Shown: positions 5,928 through 14,588 of the stretch, piece by piece
How the letters are laid out: every line of letters begins with the position of its first letter
How positions within the stretch are numbered: position 1 is the first letter of the stretch
Assembly: GCA_041916675.1 (NCBI GenBank)
Contig: JAYRZB010000013.1
Coordinates: 1-30,168 of the forward strand
Origin: JAYRZB01 sp041916675
GTDB taxonomy: Bacteria > Pseudomonadota > Alphaproteobacteria > Rhizobiales > Devosiaceae
Length of the DNA: 30,168 nucleotides
Direction of reading: 5' to 3'
Notes under the pieces: model-generated
Told to the model about the DNA's origin: nothing
Database searches by the model: none
Seen by the model: the letters and a program-made list of their open reading frames with translations, nothing else
Made by a program: the position numbers and the translations under genes

Positions 5928-7766
5928 CTAGCCTTTGTCCGCAGCCGGTTTGGGCTTGCGCTTGAAACTGGCCATGATGTTGCCGAGCAGGTCCACCTCG
6001 GCGCCATGCCGCTTCATGATGAACCATTGCTGGGTAACCGACAGGAAGTTGTTCCAGGCCCAGTAGATCACCAGGCCCGCCGGGAAAGTGCCCAGCATGA
6101 AGGTGAAGATCACCGGCATCCAGTTAAAGATCATCGCCTGCGTCGGGTCCGGCGGCGGCGGGTTGAGCTTCATCTGCACCCACATGGTCACGCCCATGAT
6201 CAGCGGCCAGATGCCCAGCGCCAGGAACCCGCCGATCACCGGCAGTGCCGTGGGGTTCCACGGGATCAGCCCGAACAGGGTGAAGATATTGGTCGGGTCT
6301 GGCGCAGCCAGGTCCTGGATCCAGCCAAAGAACGGCGCATGGCGCATTTCAATGGTGATGAACAAAACCGTATAGAGCGAGAAGAACACCGGGATCTGGA
6401 TCAGCACCGGCCAGCAGCCCGAGAGCGGATTGATCTTCTCGCGCTTGTAGAGCTCCATCATGGCCTGCTGCTGGGCCGTGCGATCTTCCTTGAAGCGTTC
6501 CTGGATCGACTTCATTTCCGGCTGCACGCGCCGCATGGCTGCCATCGAGGCATAGGAGCGGCTGGCCAGCGGGAAGAAGATCGCCTTCACGATCACCGTC
6601 ACCGCCAGGATGGCAAGGCCGAAGTTCCCGATCAGCCCATAAAGCGCCTTGATCAGCCAGAACATCGGCTTGGTGATGAAGTGGAACCAGCCCCAGTCGA
6701 TCAGCAGTTCGAGCCGGTCGAAACCATACTGGCTTTCATACGAGGCAATCACCGATTCAACCTTGGCGCCGGCGAACACATAGCTCTTGTTCTCGGCCGT
6801 CGCGCCGGGGGGCACCGTCACCGGCGTGTCGGACACGAAGTTGGTTTCATAGATGTCGAGCGCGCCGGGTTTGCGCCAGGCATAGCGGGCGCTGATCGGG
6901 GCCTTGCCGTCGGTGATGATGGCGGTGGCCCAGTATTTGTCGGTAATCCCGACCCAGCCGCCGTTCGACTTCACATCGATCTGCTTGTCGTTGACGACGT
7001 CCGAATACTTCTTGGAAACCAGGTTGGCATCGCCCAGCACGCCCACCGGGCCTTCATGCAGGATAAAGAAGTTCTGCACCTTGGGCGTGCCATAGCGCGC
7101 CACCCGCGAATAGGGGAACAGCGAAACCGGTGCCGCAGTCTTGTTCTCGATCGATTGCGTCACCGTGAACAGGTAGTTCTCGTCCACAACGAAGGTGCGG
7201 CGGAAAATCAGGCCTTCGCCATTGTCCCACTTAAGCACCAGCGGGGTGGTGGCGGTCAGGCTGGCATTGGCATCGCCCTCCACCGACCAGACGGTCTTGG
7301 CATCGGGCACCTTGGTTGTCGTGCCCGAGGTCACCCAGCCCTGCTCGACGAAATAGGCGCCCTGCGCTGAAATCGGCGAGAGCAGCGTGATGATCGGGCT
7401 GTCCGGGTCCTGGGTCTCGCGATAGCGCTTGAGCTCAAGATCATCGAGCCGGGCCCCGGTCAGGTTGATCGAACCGGTCAGGGCCACGGTTTCGATCTTG
7501 ACGCGTGCCGTCGATGCCAGCGCAGCTGCGCGGTCGGCAAAGCCCTGCCCATCGCCCGTATCCGGGGTTGCGGCCGCGCCGGGGGCAACGGTGCCGGCTG
7601 GGGTCGGCACGGCGTTTTCCGCCGCCTGCTGGGCTTCAAGCTGCTGAGCCTGCTGCGCCCGCTCGATCTGCGGCCCGGCCACAAAGAACTGCCAGCCGAA
7701 CAGCACCACGGCGCTCAGCACCACAGCCAGGATCACATTTCGGCTATCGCCGCCCGTATTGTTCAT
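5928..7766 (-). CDS. yidC: Membrane protein insertase YidC
   Basis: YidC inserts and folds inner-membrane proteins, alone or with SecYEG. The 612-aa length is typical for proteobacterial YidC. TM1 lies at about residues 10-30 (NVILAVVLSAVVLFGW). A large periplasmic beta-domain runs from about 60 to 350, with an Ala/Pro/Thr-rich linker before it. The conserved five-helix core then begins near LLIDWGWFHFITKPMFWL. The hydrophilic hairpin QPEMKSIQERFKEDR and the NPLSGCWPVLIQIPVFFSLY segment are diagnostic. A basic tail (FKRKPKPAADKG) ends the protein. Its ATG overlaps the rnpA TGA (ATGA), so the two are translationally coupled. Confidence 0.97.
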   Translation of the reverse strand: MNNTGGDSRNVILAVVLSAVVLFGWQFFVAGPQIERAQQAQQLEAQQAAENAVPTPAGTVAPGAAATPDTGDGQGFADRAAALASTARVKIETVALTGSINLTGARLDDLELKRYRETQDPDSPIITLLSPISAQGAYFVEQGWVTSGTTTKVPDAKTVWSVEGDANASLTATTPLVLKWDNGEGLIFRRTFVVDENYLFTVTQSIENKTAAPVSLFPYSRVARYGTPKVQNFFILHEGPVGVLGDANLVSKKYSDVVNDKQIDVKSNGGWVGITDKYWATAIITDGKAPISARYAWRKPGALDIYETNFVSDTPVTVPPGATAENKSYVFAGAKVESVIASYESQYGFDRLELLIDWGWFHFITKPMFWLIKALYGLIGNFGLAILAVTVIVKAIFFPLASRSYASMAAMRRVQPEMKSIQERFKEDRTAQQQAMMELYKREKINPLSGCWPVLIQIPVFFSLYTVLFITIEMRHAPFFGWIQDLAAPDPTNIFTLFGLIPWNPTALPVIGGFLALGIWPLIMGVTMWVQMKLNPPPPDPTQAMIFNWMPVIFTFMLGTFPAGLVIYWAWNNFLSVTQQWFIMKRHGAEVDLLGNIMASFKRKPKPAADKG

Positions 7767-8149
7767 TGTTCCGGTTTCCGAAGGCCATCGGCCCTGTTGG
7801 AGTTGGCCTTGGTGGCGTGGATCCGGCCCAGAAGTCCGGACAGATCGCCCACAAGCGTCTCAAATCGCGCGCCCAGCGCTTCGCGCCGCCCGATCAGCAC
7901 ATAATCATGTTGGGGTTCGAACCGTGCCTCGCAAGCCCGCACCGCAGCGCGCAGGCGCCGTTTGATGCGGTTGCGCTCGGGCGAGTTGCCGGTCTTCTTG
8001 GTCACCGTGAACCCGATGCCCGCACCCTCTGCCTCAACGGCAACAGCCTGCAACGCAAAACTAGGACGCCCGGCGCGATTGCCCCGGGCGGCCCTCAGAA
8101 ATTCTGACCTTTTGGTGAGCCGCCGAAGGCTCGCAGGGGCCGCTGCCAT
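7763..8149 (-). CDS. rnpA: Ribonuclease P protein component
   Basis: This is the small basic protein subunit of RNase P, which binds the catalytic RNA and helps process tRNA 5' ends. The 128-aa protein has the N-terminal LTKRSEFLRAARG segment, the central IGFTVTKKTGN strand and the RNP signature RNRIKRRLR. A C-terminal tail of about 15 residues is poorly conserved. It lies between rpmH and yidC, as in most bacteria, and its stop overlaps yidC. Confidence 0.95.
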   Translation of the reverse strand: MAAAPASLRRLTKRSEFLRAARGNRAGRPSFALQAVAVEAEGAGIGFTVTKKTGNSPERNRIKRRLRAAVRACEARFEPQHDYVLIGRREALGARFETLVGDLSGLLGRIHATKANSNRADGLRKPEQ

Positions 8150-8172
8150 GGCCGAACTCCGGCCGGGGACCC

Positions 8173-8307
8173 TTAGGCCGAAAGCTTCTTGCGGCCGAGC
8201 GCGCGGCGGCGGTTCAGAATGGCGCGGCCGGTCTTGGTAGCCATGCGCGCACGAAAACCGTGGCGGCGGGTGCGGACCAGTTTGCTCGGCTGGAATGTAC
8301 GTTTCAT
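8173..8307 (-). CDS. rpmH: 50S ribosomal protein L34
   Basis: This 44-aa, extremely basic protein begins MKRTFQPSKLVRTRRHGFR and continues with ATKTGRAILNRRRA, the textbook L34 sequence. The start is the ATG giving MKRTFQPS; a longer frame upstream is spurious. It leads the rpmH-rnpA-yidC-engB transcript. Confidence 0.97.
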   Translation of the reverse strand: MKRTFQPSKLVRTRRHGFRARMATKTGRAILNRRRALGRKKLSA

Positions 8308-8625
8308 AACATCAAACCACGCCGCGCGCGGTTCCTCTAGTTCGCTATTCGCAAGAAGGGTGCCACCCGGACCCAAACTGGATCGATGGCAGGTTCGGGC
8401 GGCTTATAAGAAATCCCCGCACCCAAGTCAACGCAAGCTGGCCCGGTTGATGGGGCAAATACAGCCCCGGTGCATCGAAATGTCCGAATCCGCTCCTTGC
8501 GGCGCATTCGAACTGTGAACTGCGCAAATCGACGTTGCATTGGCGCGCCGTGCCATGGTTTCGTCAATCACGATTTTCCGGGGCATTTTATCGATATGCC
8601 CTCTCGATAGGCACTGTGACGCGCA
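8308..8625. other. Divergent intergenic region with the rpmH promoter
   Basis: This stretch of about 318 bp between rpmH and the FAD oxidoreductase gene holds the rpmH promoter. Nothing in it looks like a gene, and I saw no DnaA-box cluster or other origin signal. The reading frames running through it are by-products of the high GC content. Confidence 0.6.
8403..8431 (-). promoter_or_regulatory. Sigma-70-type promoter for rpmH-rnpA-yidC-engB
   Basis: On the minus strand, TTGACT (8426-8431) and TATAAG (8403-8408) are separated by exactly 17 bases, about 95 bp ahead of rpmH. This near-consensus promoter suits a highly expressed ribosomal-protein gene. Confidence 0.75.
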
Positions 8626-10059
8626 ATGACCGACGACGCCAAACCCGACCTGTGCATCATCGGGGCCGGACCCGCCGGTCTTGCCGCCGCCGCCGCTGCC
8701 CGCGCCTATGGCGCCAGCGTTGTGCTGGTCGAGCGCGACGGGCTTGGCGGCACCAGCCTTTTTGCCGGCAGCGTTCCGGCCAAGGCCCTGATCGCGGCCG
8801 GTCAGCGCGCCCACCTGATGCGCACCGCCCCGCAGTTCGGCATCGCCGCCGAAGAGCCCAAGATGCATTTCGGGCGCCTCAACGATCATATTCAGGATGT
8901 CATTGTCGGCATCGCCCCCAGCGACGCCGAAGAGCGCCTGACCGCCCTGGGTGTTGAGGTGGTGCGGGCCGAGGCCCGGTTCATCGACAAGCGCACGCTC
9001 GCCGCCGGCGAGCGCCAGATCCGCGCCCGGCGCTTTATCATCGCCGCCGGTTCCCGCCCCAGCGTGCCCGTCATCGAGGGGCTCGGATCGGTGCCCTATT
9101 TCACCACCGATTCCATCTTCGATGCCACGCGCAAGCTCACCCATCTGCTGGTCATCGGGGCAGGGCCGGCAGGGCTCGAAATCGCCCAGGCCTATCGGCG
9201 CCTTGGCGCCATGGTCACCGTCATCGAGCACAAGAGCGCGCTGCAGGCCATCGATCCTGAACTCAGCGCTATTGCCCTGCGCCAATTGCGCGAAGAGGGC
9301 ATCGATATCCGCGAGCACACCGAAGTGCGCGCCGTTCATGCCCGCAGCCTTGGCATTGGCGTCACCGTCGCCTCGGCCAGCGCCGAAGAAAACCTCGATA
9401 TCTCCCATATCCTGGTCACCACCGGGCGCACGCCCAGTCTCGATAGCCTCGATCTCGACAAGGCCCGCATCCGTCGCCTGCATGGCGGCAAGGGGCTCGT
9501 GCTCAAGGCAGGGCTCAAGACCTCCAATCCGCGCGTCTATGCGGTCGGCGATGCCGCGGGTGGCCTCTACCTCAGCCAGATGGCCCGGCATCAGGCAGAG
9601 GCGGTGGTGCGCAATGCGCTGTTCTCCGAGCCCGCCCGCTTCGCACCCGAAAACGTGCCCCTTGTCATCTTCACCGATCCCGAGATTGCCTCTGTCGGGC
9701 TGACCGAACCCATGGCGCGGGCCCGTCATCGCAATGGCTATCGTGTGCTGCGCGCCTCATTTGCCGATAACGACCGCGCCCGCACCATGCGGCAGACTTT
9801 CGGGCTGGCCAAGGTCATCACCGATCCGCGCGGCAAATTGCTGGGCGCATCGATTGTCGGGCCGCAGGCGGGCGAACTGATCGCCCTGTTTTCCTTTGCC
9901 ATCGCCAATGGGCTTTCCGCCCGGCACCTTGCGGCCTTCACCGCGCCTTATCCCGCCCTGTCCGAAATCGCCGTGCGGCTGGGACAGGAATTTTTCCACG
10001 ACGCCAGGGTTCCCGCCTGGCGCAGCCGGTGGCTTGCGTTTAACCGTTTGTTTCCCTGA
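8626..10059 (+). CDS. FAD/NAD-binding disulfide-reductase-family protein lacking the redox cysteines
   Basis: This 477-aa protein has the full pyridine nucleotide-disulfide reductase layout (dihydrolipoamide dehydrogenase / mercuric reductase-like). It has an FAD-binding GAGPAG at 13-18, a second dinucleotide motif VIGAGPAGLE near 177, an FAD-contacting VGDAAGG near 306, and a C-terminal dimer domain with FTDPEIASVGLTE and APYPALSEI. Where family members have C-x4-C (GGTCLNxGCxPSK), this protein reads GGTSLFAGSVPAK: both cysteines are serine (residues 44 and 49). It should bind FAD and NAD(P)H but cannot cycle a disulfide, so classical reductase activity is unlikely. A sensor kinase gene follows by 26 bp, probably in the same operon. 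Its substrate or role (oxidase, diaphorase, sensor partner) is unknown. Confidence 0.9.
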   Translation: MTDDAKPDLCIIGAGPAGLAAAAAARAYGASVVLVERDGLGGTSLFAGSVPAKALIAAGQRAHLMRTAPQFGIAAEEPKMHFGRLNDHIQDVIVGIAPSDAEERLTALGVEVVRAEARFIDKRTLAAGERQIRARRFIIAAGSRPSVPVIEGLGSVPYFTTDSIFDATRKLTHLLVIGAGPAGLEIAQAYRRLGAMVTVIEHKSALQAIDPELSAIALRQLREEGIDIREHTEVRAVHARSLGIGVTVASASAEENLDISHILVTTGRTPSLDSLDLDKARIRRLHGGKGLVLKAGLKTSNPRVYAVGDAAGGLYLSQMARHQAEAVVRNALFSEPARFAPENVPLVIFTDPEIASVGLTEPMARARHRNGYRVLRASFADNDRARTMRQTFGLAKVITDPRGKLLGASIVGPQAGELIALFSFAIANGLSARHLAAFTAPYPALSEIAVRLGQEFFHDARVPAWRSRWLAFNRLFP

Positions 10060-10085
10060 CTCTTTGCCACTACAATCAGGGCCAA

Positions 10086-11519
10086 ATGGCAGCAGATTCC
10101 CGCGCAATGCCCGGCCCCTTTCGCGGGCTGTCGGCAAAACTGATTGCAATGATCATCTTTGTGATCCTTGCGGTGGAAGTAGTCATTTACCTGCCATCGG
10201 TGGCCAGCGCCCGGCTATCCTGGCTTGAGGATCGGCTGCGCATCGGCGTCGTTGCCGCACGAGTGCTCGATGCCGTTCCCGATCTCATGGACCTGCCCAA
10301 GCCGATCAGCGAACGCCTGCTCAAATCGGCCGGGGTCATTGCCATCGTTTACCGGCGCGACGGGCAGAGCCAGCTGATCACGCTCGAGGAAACCCCCATG
10401 CCGCGGGAGACCATCCTTGCGGACACCCGCCAGCGCGATCCTGCCACCCTGATCATGGGTGCTCTCGATACCATCATCATGGGCAAGGGCCGCGTCATGC
10501 GCATCGTCGGCCCGCCCGATGACACCGAGACCGACGCGCTTGTCGAGGTGCTCATGGACGAAGCACCGCTCCACGCCGATCTGATCGCCTATTCGCGGAC
10601 TTTCGTCTTTTTGTCGCTGCTCATTGCCTCGATGACGGCGGTGGTCATCTATGTGCTTTTGAGCCGCCTCCTGATCCTTCCGATCCGGCGCATCACAGCC
10701 AATATGGTTGCCTATCGCCAGGCCCCCGAGAATGCCAGCCTGATCATTTCGGCCGCCCCCCGCCGCGACGAGATCGGCGTCGTCGAGCAGGAACTGGCGG
10801 CCATGGAAACCGACCTCTTCTCCATGCTGCGCCAGCGTCGGCACCTCGCCGATCTCGGCCTTGCGGTGGCCAAGATCAACCACGACCTGCGCAACACCCT
10901 GACCTCGGCCCAGCTCCTGTCCGACCAGGTGGCCAATCTCGACGACCCCAAAGTGCAGCGCCTCGCCCCCCGCCTCGTCCACACGCTCGATCGCGCCATC
11001 GGCTTTGCCCAGTCCGTGCTCGATTATGGCCGCCAGAGCGCCACCCCGCCCAAGCCGGTGCCGGTCGATCTGCGCTCGCTCACCGAGGAATCCCTGTTTG
11101 ACGCCGGGCTCGCCGGCCATCCCGAAATCGCCATCACCAATGCCGTGCCCGATGGCGTCACCCTGCGCGTGGATGCCGACCAGATGGCGCGTGTTCTGGT
11201 CAATCTTTTGAAGAATGCCCGCGAAGCGCTTGAGGCCGCTGCGGCCAAAATTGCCGATCCTGCCGTTATCGTGCGTTTCAGCGCCGATGCCGAGGGTGTC
11301 CTGGTCTCGGTCATCGACAATGGCCCGGGCCTGCCGCCAAGGGCGCGCGATAACCTGTTTGTCGCTTTCGAGGGCTCGGCCCGCGCCGGCGGCACCGGCC
11401 TCGGCCTGGCCATCGCCCGAGAACTGGTCGAGGCTCACGGCGGCAAACTCAGCCTCGTCCCGCAGGATCGGGGCACCCGTTTCGACATTCGCCTGCCATC
11501 CAGCAGCCACCTGGGCTGA
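10086..11519 (+). CDS. Sensor histidine kinase, orphan
   Basis: This is a 477-aa membrane histidine kinase. TM1 lies at about 19-39, followed by a periplasmic sensing region at about 40-170 of no recognisable family, TM2 at about 172-194, and a HAMP linker to about 247. The H-box has the phospho-accepting His266 in KINHDLRNTLTSAQ. The ATPase domain has the N-box LLKNAREAL (N377), G1 DNGPGLP (411) and G2 GTGLGLAI (436). No response regulator gene is adjacent. The upstream gene encodes the cysteine-less FAD protein, suggesting joint redox signalling (inference). An alternative start seven codons downstream is possible. Confidence 0.93.
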   Translation: MAADSRAMPGPFRGLSAKLIAMIIFVILAVEVVIYLPSVASARLSWLEDRLRIGVVAARVLDAVPDLMDLPKPISERLLKSAGVIAIVYRRDGQSQLITLEETPMPRETILADTRQRDPATLIMGALDTIIMGKGRVMRIVGPPDDTETDALVEVLMDEAPLHADLIAYSRTFVFLSLLIASMTAVVIYVLLSRLLILPIRRITANMVAYRQAPENASLIISAAPRRDEIGVVEQELAAMETDLFSMLRQRRHLADLGLAVAKINHDLRNTLTSAQLLSDQVANLDDPKVQRLAPRLVHTLDRAIGFAQSVLDYGRQSATPPKPVPVDLRSLTEESLFDAGLAGHPEIAITNAVPDGVTLRVDADQMARVLVNLLKNAREALEAAAAKIADPAVIVRFSADAEGVLVSVIDNGPGLPPRARDNLFVAFEGSARAGGTGLGLAIARELVEAHGGKLSLVPQDRGTRFDIRLPSSSHLG

Positions 11520-11634
11520 ACCCCGATTTTGCACAGCACAGCGCTTGCAAACCGATTTCACCCCATGTATGGGTTGCCCCGTTCCAACCGATGCGCCTTG
11601 CGCCACCGGTTGCCGCCGGTCCCACCGGCCGTGC

Positions 11635-11711
11635 GCGCCCTTAGCTCAGCTGGATAGAGCACCAGACTACGAATCTGGGGGTCAGGAGTTCGAATCTCTT
11701 AGGGCGCGCCA
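11635..11711 (+). tRNA. tRNA-Arg (anticodon ACG)
   Basis: This 77-nt cloverleaf has acceptor GCGCCCT pairing with AGGGCGC, a D-arm AGCTCAGCTGGATAGAGC, and an anticodon stem CCAGA/TCTGG with loop CTACGAA (anticodon ACG, A34 presumably deaminated to inosine). The T-loop is GTTCGAATC, the discriminator is G, and CCA is encoded. It reads CGN arginine codons. Confidence 0.97.
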
Positions 11712-11969
11712 AACTTTTCAATCACTTGCGGGTCGGGTGCGGCTCGCGCCTCCTCCAGGCCGCGGCCCGTTTAGGGTGCTCCATTTAGTGCTTCAGCGGT
11801 TTGAATTGGCGATGGCGGCCTGAGCTCTCGTCCCGATCGATTTGCCAAGACTCCGTGATCAGCATTGCGTCGCTCGCTTGCCGCCAGGCCGGTCGGCCTG
11901 CTCGTGATGGGTTGGCCTTGAGCTACGCGCCCCAACGATATGTTAGGGGCTGGTCGACCACCCCGCCCG
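11712..11969. other. Intergenic region after the tRNA
   Basis: About 260 bp with no supportable gene. It holds two small palindromes: caggccg/cggcctg (11885-11900) and a perfect tggtcgacca further on, near the end of the ABC operon. Either could lie in its transcription end region. No repeat of the tRNA 3' end was noticed downstream. Confidence 0.4.
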
Positions 11970-12740
11970 TCAGGCGCTTTGCGCCGCCAGGAATGCCTGC
12001 AGGCGCTCAGTCTGGGGTTTGACCAGAACTTCGCGCGGATTACCGGCTTCGGCAATTACGCCCTTATTCAGAAACACCACCGAATTGGCGACTTCGCGGG
12101 CAAAGTTCATCTCGTGAGTCACCACGATCATGGTCCTGCCCTCTTCGGCCAGCGAGCGCATCACCCGCAGCACTTCGCCCACCAACTCGGGGTCGAGGGC
12201 CGATGTGGGCTCGTCAAACAGCATCAATTCCGGTTCCATGGCCAGCGAACGGGCAATGGCCACCCGTTGCTGCTCGCCGCCCGAGAGAAATCCCGGATAG
12301 GCCGTCATCCGGTGCGCTACGCCCACTCGGTTGAGATAGGATTCTGCGCGTGCTTTGGCTTCGGCGCGTCCCAGGCCCAACACACGCATCGGCCCGAGCA
12401 TGACATTGTCGAGCGCTGTCATATGAGCCCAAAGGTTAAACTGCTGGAATACCATGGTCACTCGTGCCCGCAAGGCGCGCAGGCTCCGGGAGTCGGCCGG
12501 CAGCAGGTCACCAGTCCGATCGCGCTTGAGCGTCAGGGCTTCACCGCCAAGGGAAATCGTGCCTTCCGTGGGGCGCTCAAGAAAGTTGAGACACCGCAGA
12601 AAGGTGCTCTTCCCCGATCCGGATGAGCCAATCATGGCAACGACATCGCCTTTCCTGGCCGACAGCGAAACGCCTTTGAGCACCTCAACAGCGCCATAGC
12701 GTTTGTGGATATCGGTGGCGGTCAGCATATTGGTCATCAT
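11970..12740 (-). CDS. Polar amino-acid ABC transporter, ATP-binding protein
   Basis: This 256-aa ATPase drives the importer encoded by the genes upstream. Walker A is GSSGSGKST, the Q-loop lies in MVFQQFNLWAHMT, the signature is LSGGEQQRV, Walker B is LMLFDEPTSALDP, and the switch histidine is in VVTHEMNF. This is the HisP/GlnQ/ArtP type. The start is one of two adjacent ATG codons preceded by CCGGAGTG; longer frames run into the upstream gene. It is the last gene of the minus-strand operon, 14 bases after the deacylase. Confidence 0.95.
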   Translation of the reverse strand: MMTNMLTATDIHKRYGAVEVLKGVSLSARKGDVVAMIGSSGSGKSTFLRCLNFLERPTEGTISLGGEALTLKRDRTGDLLPADSRSLRALRARVTMVFQQFNLWAHMTALDNVMLGPMRVLGLGRAEAKARAESYLNRVGVAHRMTAYPGFLSGGEQQRVAIARSLAMEPELMLFDEPTSALDPELVGEVLRVMRSLAEEGRTMIVVTHEMNFAREVANSVVFLNKGVIAEAGNPREVLVKPQTERLQAFLAAQSA

Positions 12741-12754
12741 CACACTCCGGAATA

Positions 12755-13867
12755 TCAGGGGCTGAGCAGCAGCCCGGCGCGGGTCGGTTCGGCCCCGGCT
12801 ATCTTGCCTAGCCGCTTCCCTGCCTCGGCGATGCGCGTTGCAGGGCGGGCGTAGAATACGCCGGTCGTGCCGGCGCAAACGCGCGTGACCCCGCCGGTGA
12901 GCGGGTTGGTGATTTCAGCGACCAGGTCACCGACTTGTACATGGGCGCCAAGCTCGAGCGCGTAGGACAACAATCCGGCAACAGGCGCCTTGAGGGCTTC
13001 CGATCCGGCCAATGGCGTAGGCGCACAAGGTGCGGGCAGGGCTGGCAGCGGCAGGGCCAAGGCTCCCATATGCGCCATGGTCCCCAGTATCGCTTCGGCA
13101 TCGCGAGCCGCGAGATGGCGCGACACATCGGATCGCCCCCGCAATTCAACCGTGCACGAGGCGATGGCGTCAGGAATGGGGACATCTTTGAAGTGCAGCG
13201 CAAGATCGCGCCAAGGCCGGCTGACCGCTTCATCGAATGGGTTCCCGCCCGAAACCTCGGCCAGCAGTACTGCTTTGCACTCAAGAAGCGCGATGAGAGG
13301 CAGCAGCCGCTCGTGCGATCCGGGCTGGGTGTAAAGGTGCACTTCGGCCTCGCCATCGCAATGCAGGTCAAGCACGATATCAGCCCGCAGCGCCAGACCC
13401 AGCAGCAGGTGCCGCAAGGCATCGGCGGGCGTCTGAGTCGGCAGCGCCGCAAGGCTCTCGCTGAGAGCATCACGGATGAGCGCGGCATTGGCCTGACTGT
13501 CGTTACCAAGCCGCCCCTTCACTCGCGCAATCGTATCAGGCGCCAGGTCGGGATAGTCGCGATTGAAGTTGCGCCCGTCATAAAGGTCAAACCGCCCCGA
13601 TTGATCGCCGAGCACAAACTGGTTCATGCCGATCGGATTGGCCATCGGCACTACGCTGACATAGCCGGTGATCAGGCCCTGCGCTTCAAGCGCCGTCAGC
13701 CGGTCGGCCAGAAGTCTTGCCGTCAGCATGCCCGGGCCTTCGTCGGCGTGCAGCCCGGCCTGGATATGGATGTGGGGATGGGCGCCGGGCGTGCCAAAGC
13801 CAAGGTCGGTCACCCAGTAGTCGGTACCCGGCGTCTGGCCGGCAATATCGTGCCGTGTCTCACGCAT
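12755..13867 (-). CDS. Succinylglutamate desuccinylase/aspartoacylase-family (M14-like) deacylase
   Basis: This 370-aa protein is a zinc-dependent deacylase of the AstE/AspA/DoeB type. The zinc ligands appear as H40 and E43 in GLHADE and H169 in DLHCDG. GRNFNRDYPD (98-107) is the substrate-carboxylate site, and E241 in TVELRG matches the catalytic glutamate. The C-terminal beta-domain (about 290-370) is typical. It lies inside an amino-acid ABC operon, overlapping the preceding permease gene by 8 bp. That suggests the importer brings in an N-acyl amino acid which this enzyme deacylates (inference). The exact acyl substrate is unknown; the neighbouring genes are neither an ast nor a full ectoine-degradation set. 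Confidence 0.88.
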   Translation of the reverse strand: MRETRHDIAGQTPGTDYWVTDLGFGTPGAHPHIHIQAGLHADEGPGMLTARLLADRLTALEAQGLITGYVSVVPMANPIGMNQFVLGDQSGRFDLYDGRNFNRDYPDLAPDTIARVKGRLGNDSQANAALIRDALSESLAALPTQTPADALRHLLLGLALRADIVLDLHCDGEAEVHLYTQPGSHERLLPLIALLECKAVLLAEVSGGNPFDEAVSRPWRDLALHFKDVPIPDAIASCTVELRGRSDVSRHLAARDAEAILGTMAHMGALALPLPALPAPCAPTPLAGSEALKAPVAGLLSYALELGAHVQVGDLVAEITNPLTGGVTRVCAGTTGVFYARPATRIAEAGKRLGKIAGAEPTRAGLLLSP

Positions 13868-14588
13868 GGGCCGCTGCCTTTGCTGGCTGCGACATGCTGG
13901 CCTCAGCGCGCAGGTGGCGTAGATAGTGCCGTTCGAGTAAGCGGAAACCCTGGGTCAGGATCAGCGTCAGGCACAGGTAAAAAACGGCAGCCATGCCAAA
14001 GCTTTCCGGAATGACCAGGTAGTTGGTGTAAACGTCGCGCGCCACGCGCAGGATTTCAACAATGGTCACCGTGCTCGCCAGTGCGGTGGCATGCATCATC
14101 TGCACCACCTCGTTGCCATACTGGGGCAGGGCGCGGCGCCAGGCGCCGGGCCAGAACACTTCGGCAAACACCTGCCAGTTGGTCAGCCCCATGGCGCGGG
14201 CGGCTTCGATCTCACCCACTGGGGTGGATCGGATGGCCCCTGCAAAAATCTCGGTTGTATAGGCGGTGGTGTTGAGCGTGAATGCCAGCCAGGCGCAGAA
14301 CCAGGGTGAGCGCAACAGCACCCAGGCCGGGCTCTCGCGCACCAGGTCGAATTGGGGCAGGCCGTAATAGATGATGAATATCTGCACCAGCAGCGGCGTA
14401 CCGCGGATGACATAGGTGTAGAACCAGACTGGCAGGCGCAACCACGGGTTCTGCGAGGCGCGAGCCATGGCCAGCGGGACCGATAGCGCCAGGCCGCTGG
14501 CAACCGAAATGGCCAGAAGGATCAGGGTGGTTTGCACGCCGCCCAGAAAGGCCGGCAGGCTGTCCAGAATGGTTTGCCAATTGATCAT
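13860..14588 (-). CDS. Polar amino-acid ABC transporter permease (HisM-like)
   Basis: This 242-aa inner-membrane permease has about five membrane helices. The coupling loop GEIEAARAMGLTNWQVFAEV contacts the ATPase, and the RGTPLLVQIFIIYYGLP segment is diagnostic of the His/Glu/Gln/Arg family. It overlaps the preceding permease by four bases (ATGA) and the following deacylase by eight, so all are translationally coupled. It ends in an Ala-rich tail. Confidence 0.94.
   Translation of the reverse strand: MINWQTILDSLPAFLGGVQTTLILLAISVASGLALSVPLAMARASQNPWLRLPVWFYTYVIRGTPLLVQIFIIYYGLPQFDLVRESPAWVLLRSPWFCAWLAFTLNTTAYTTEIFAGAIRSTPVGEIEAARAMGLTNWQVFAEVFWPGAWRRALPQYGNEVVQMMHATALASTVTIVEILRVARDVYTNYLVIPESFGMAAVFYLCLTLILTQGFRLLERHYLRHLRAEASMSQPAKAAAHA

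Noticed and set aside
6006..7370. 454-codon plus-strand frame opposite yidC
   Set aside because: It is an antisense shadow with Arg/His/Gly-rich composition, and the yidC reading is unmistakable.
8308..8625. Possible chromosome origin next to rpmH
   Set aside because: No DnaA-box cluster, dnaA gene or AT-rich unwinding segment is visible; only a promoter.
11635..11969. tRNA-Arg as the attachment site of an integrated island
   Set aside because: No integrase gene and no repeated copy of the tRNA 3' end was noticed in the following region.
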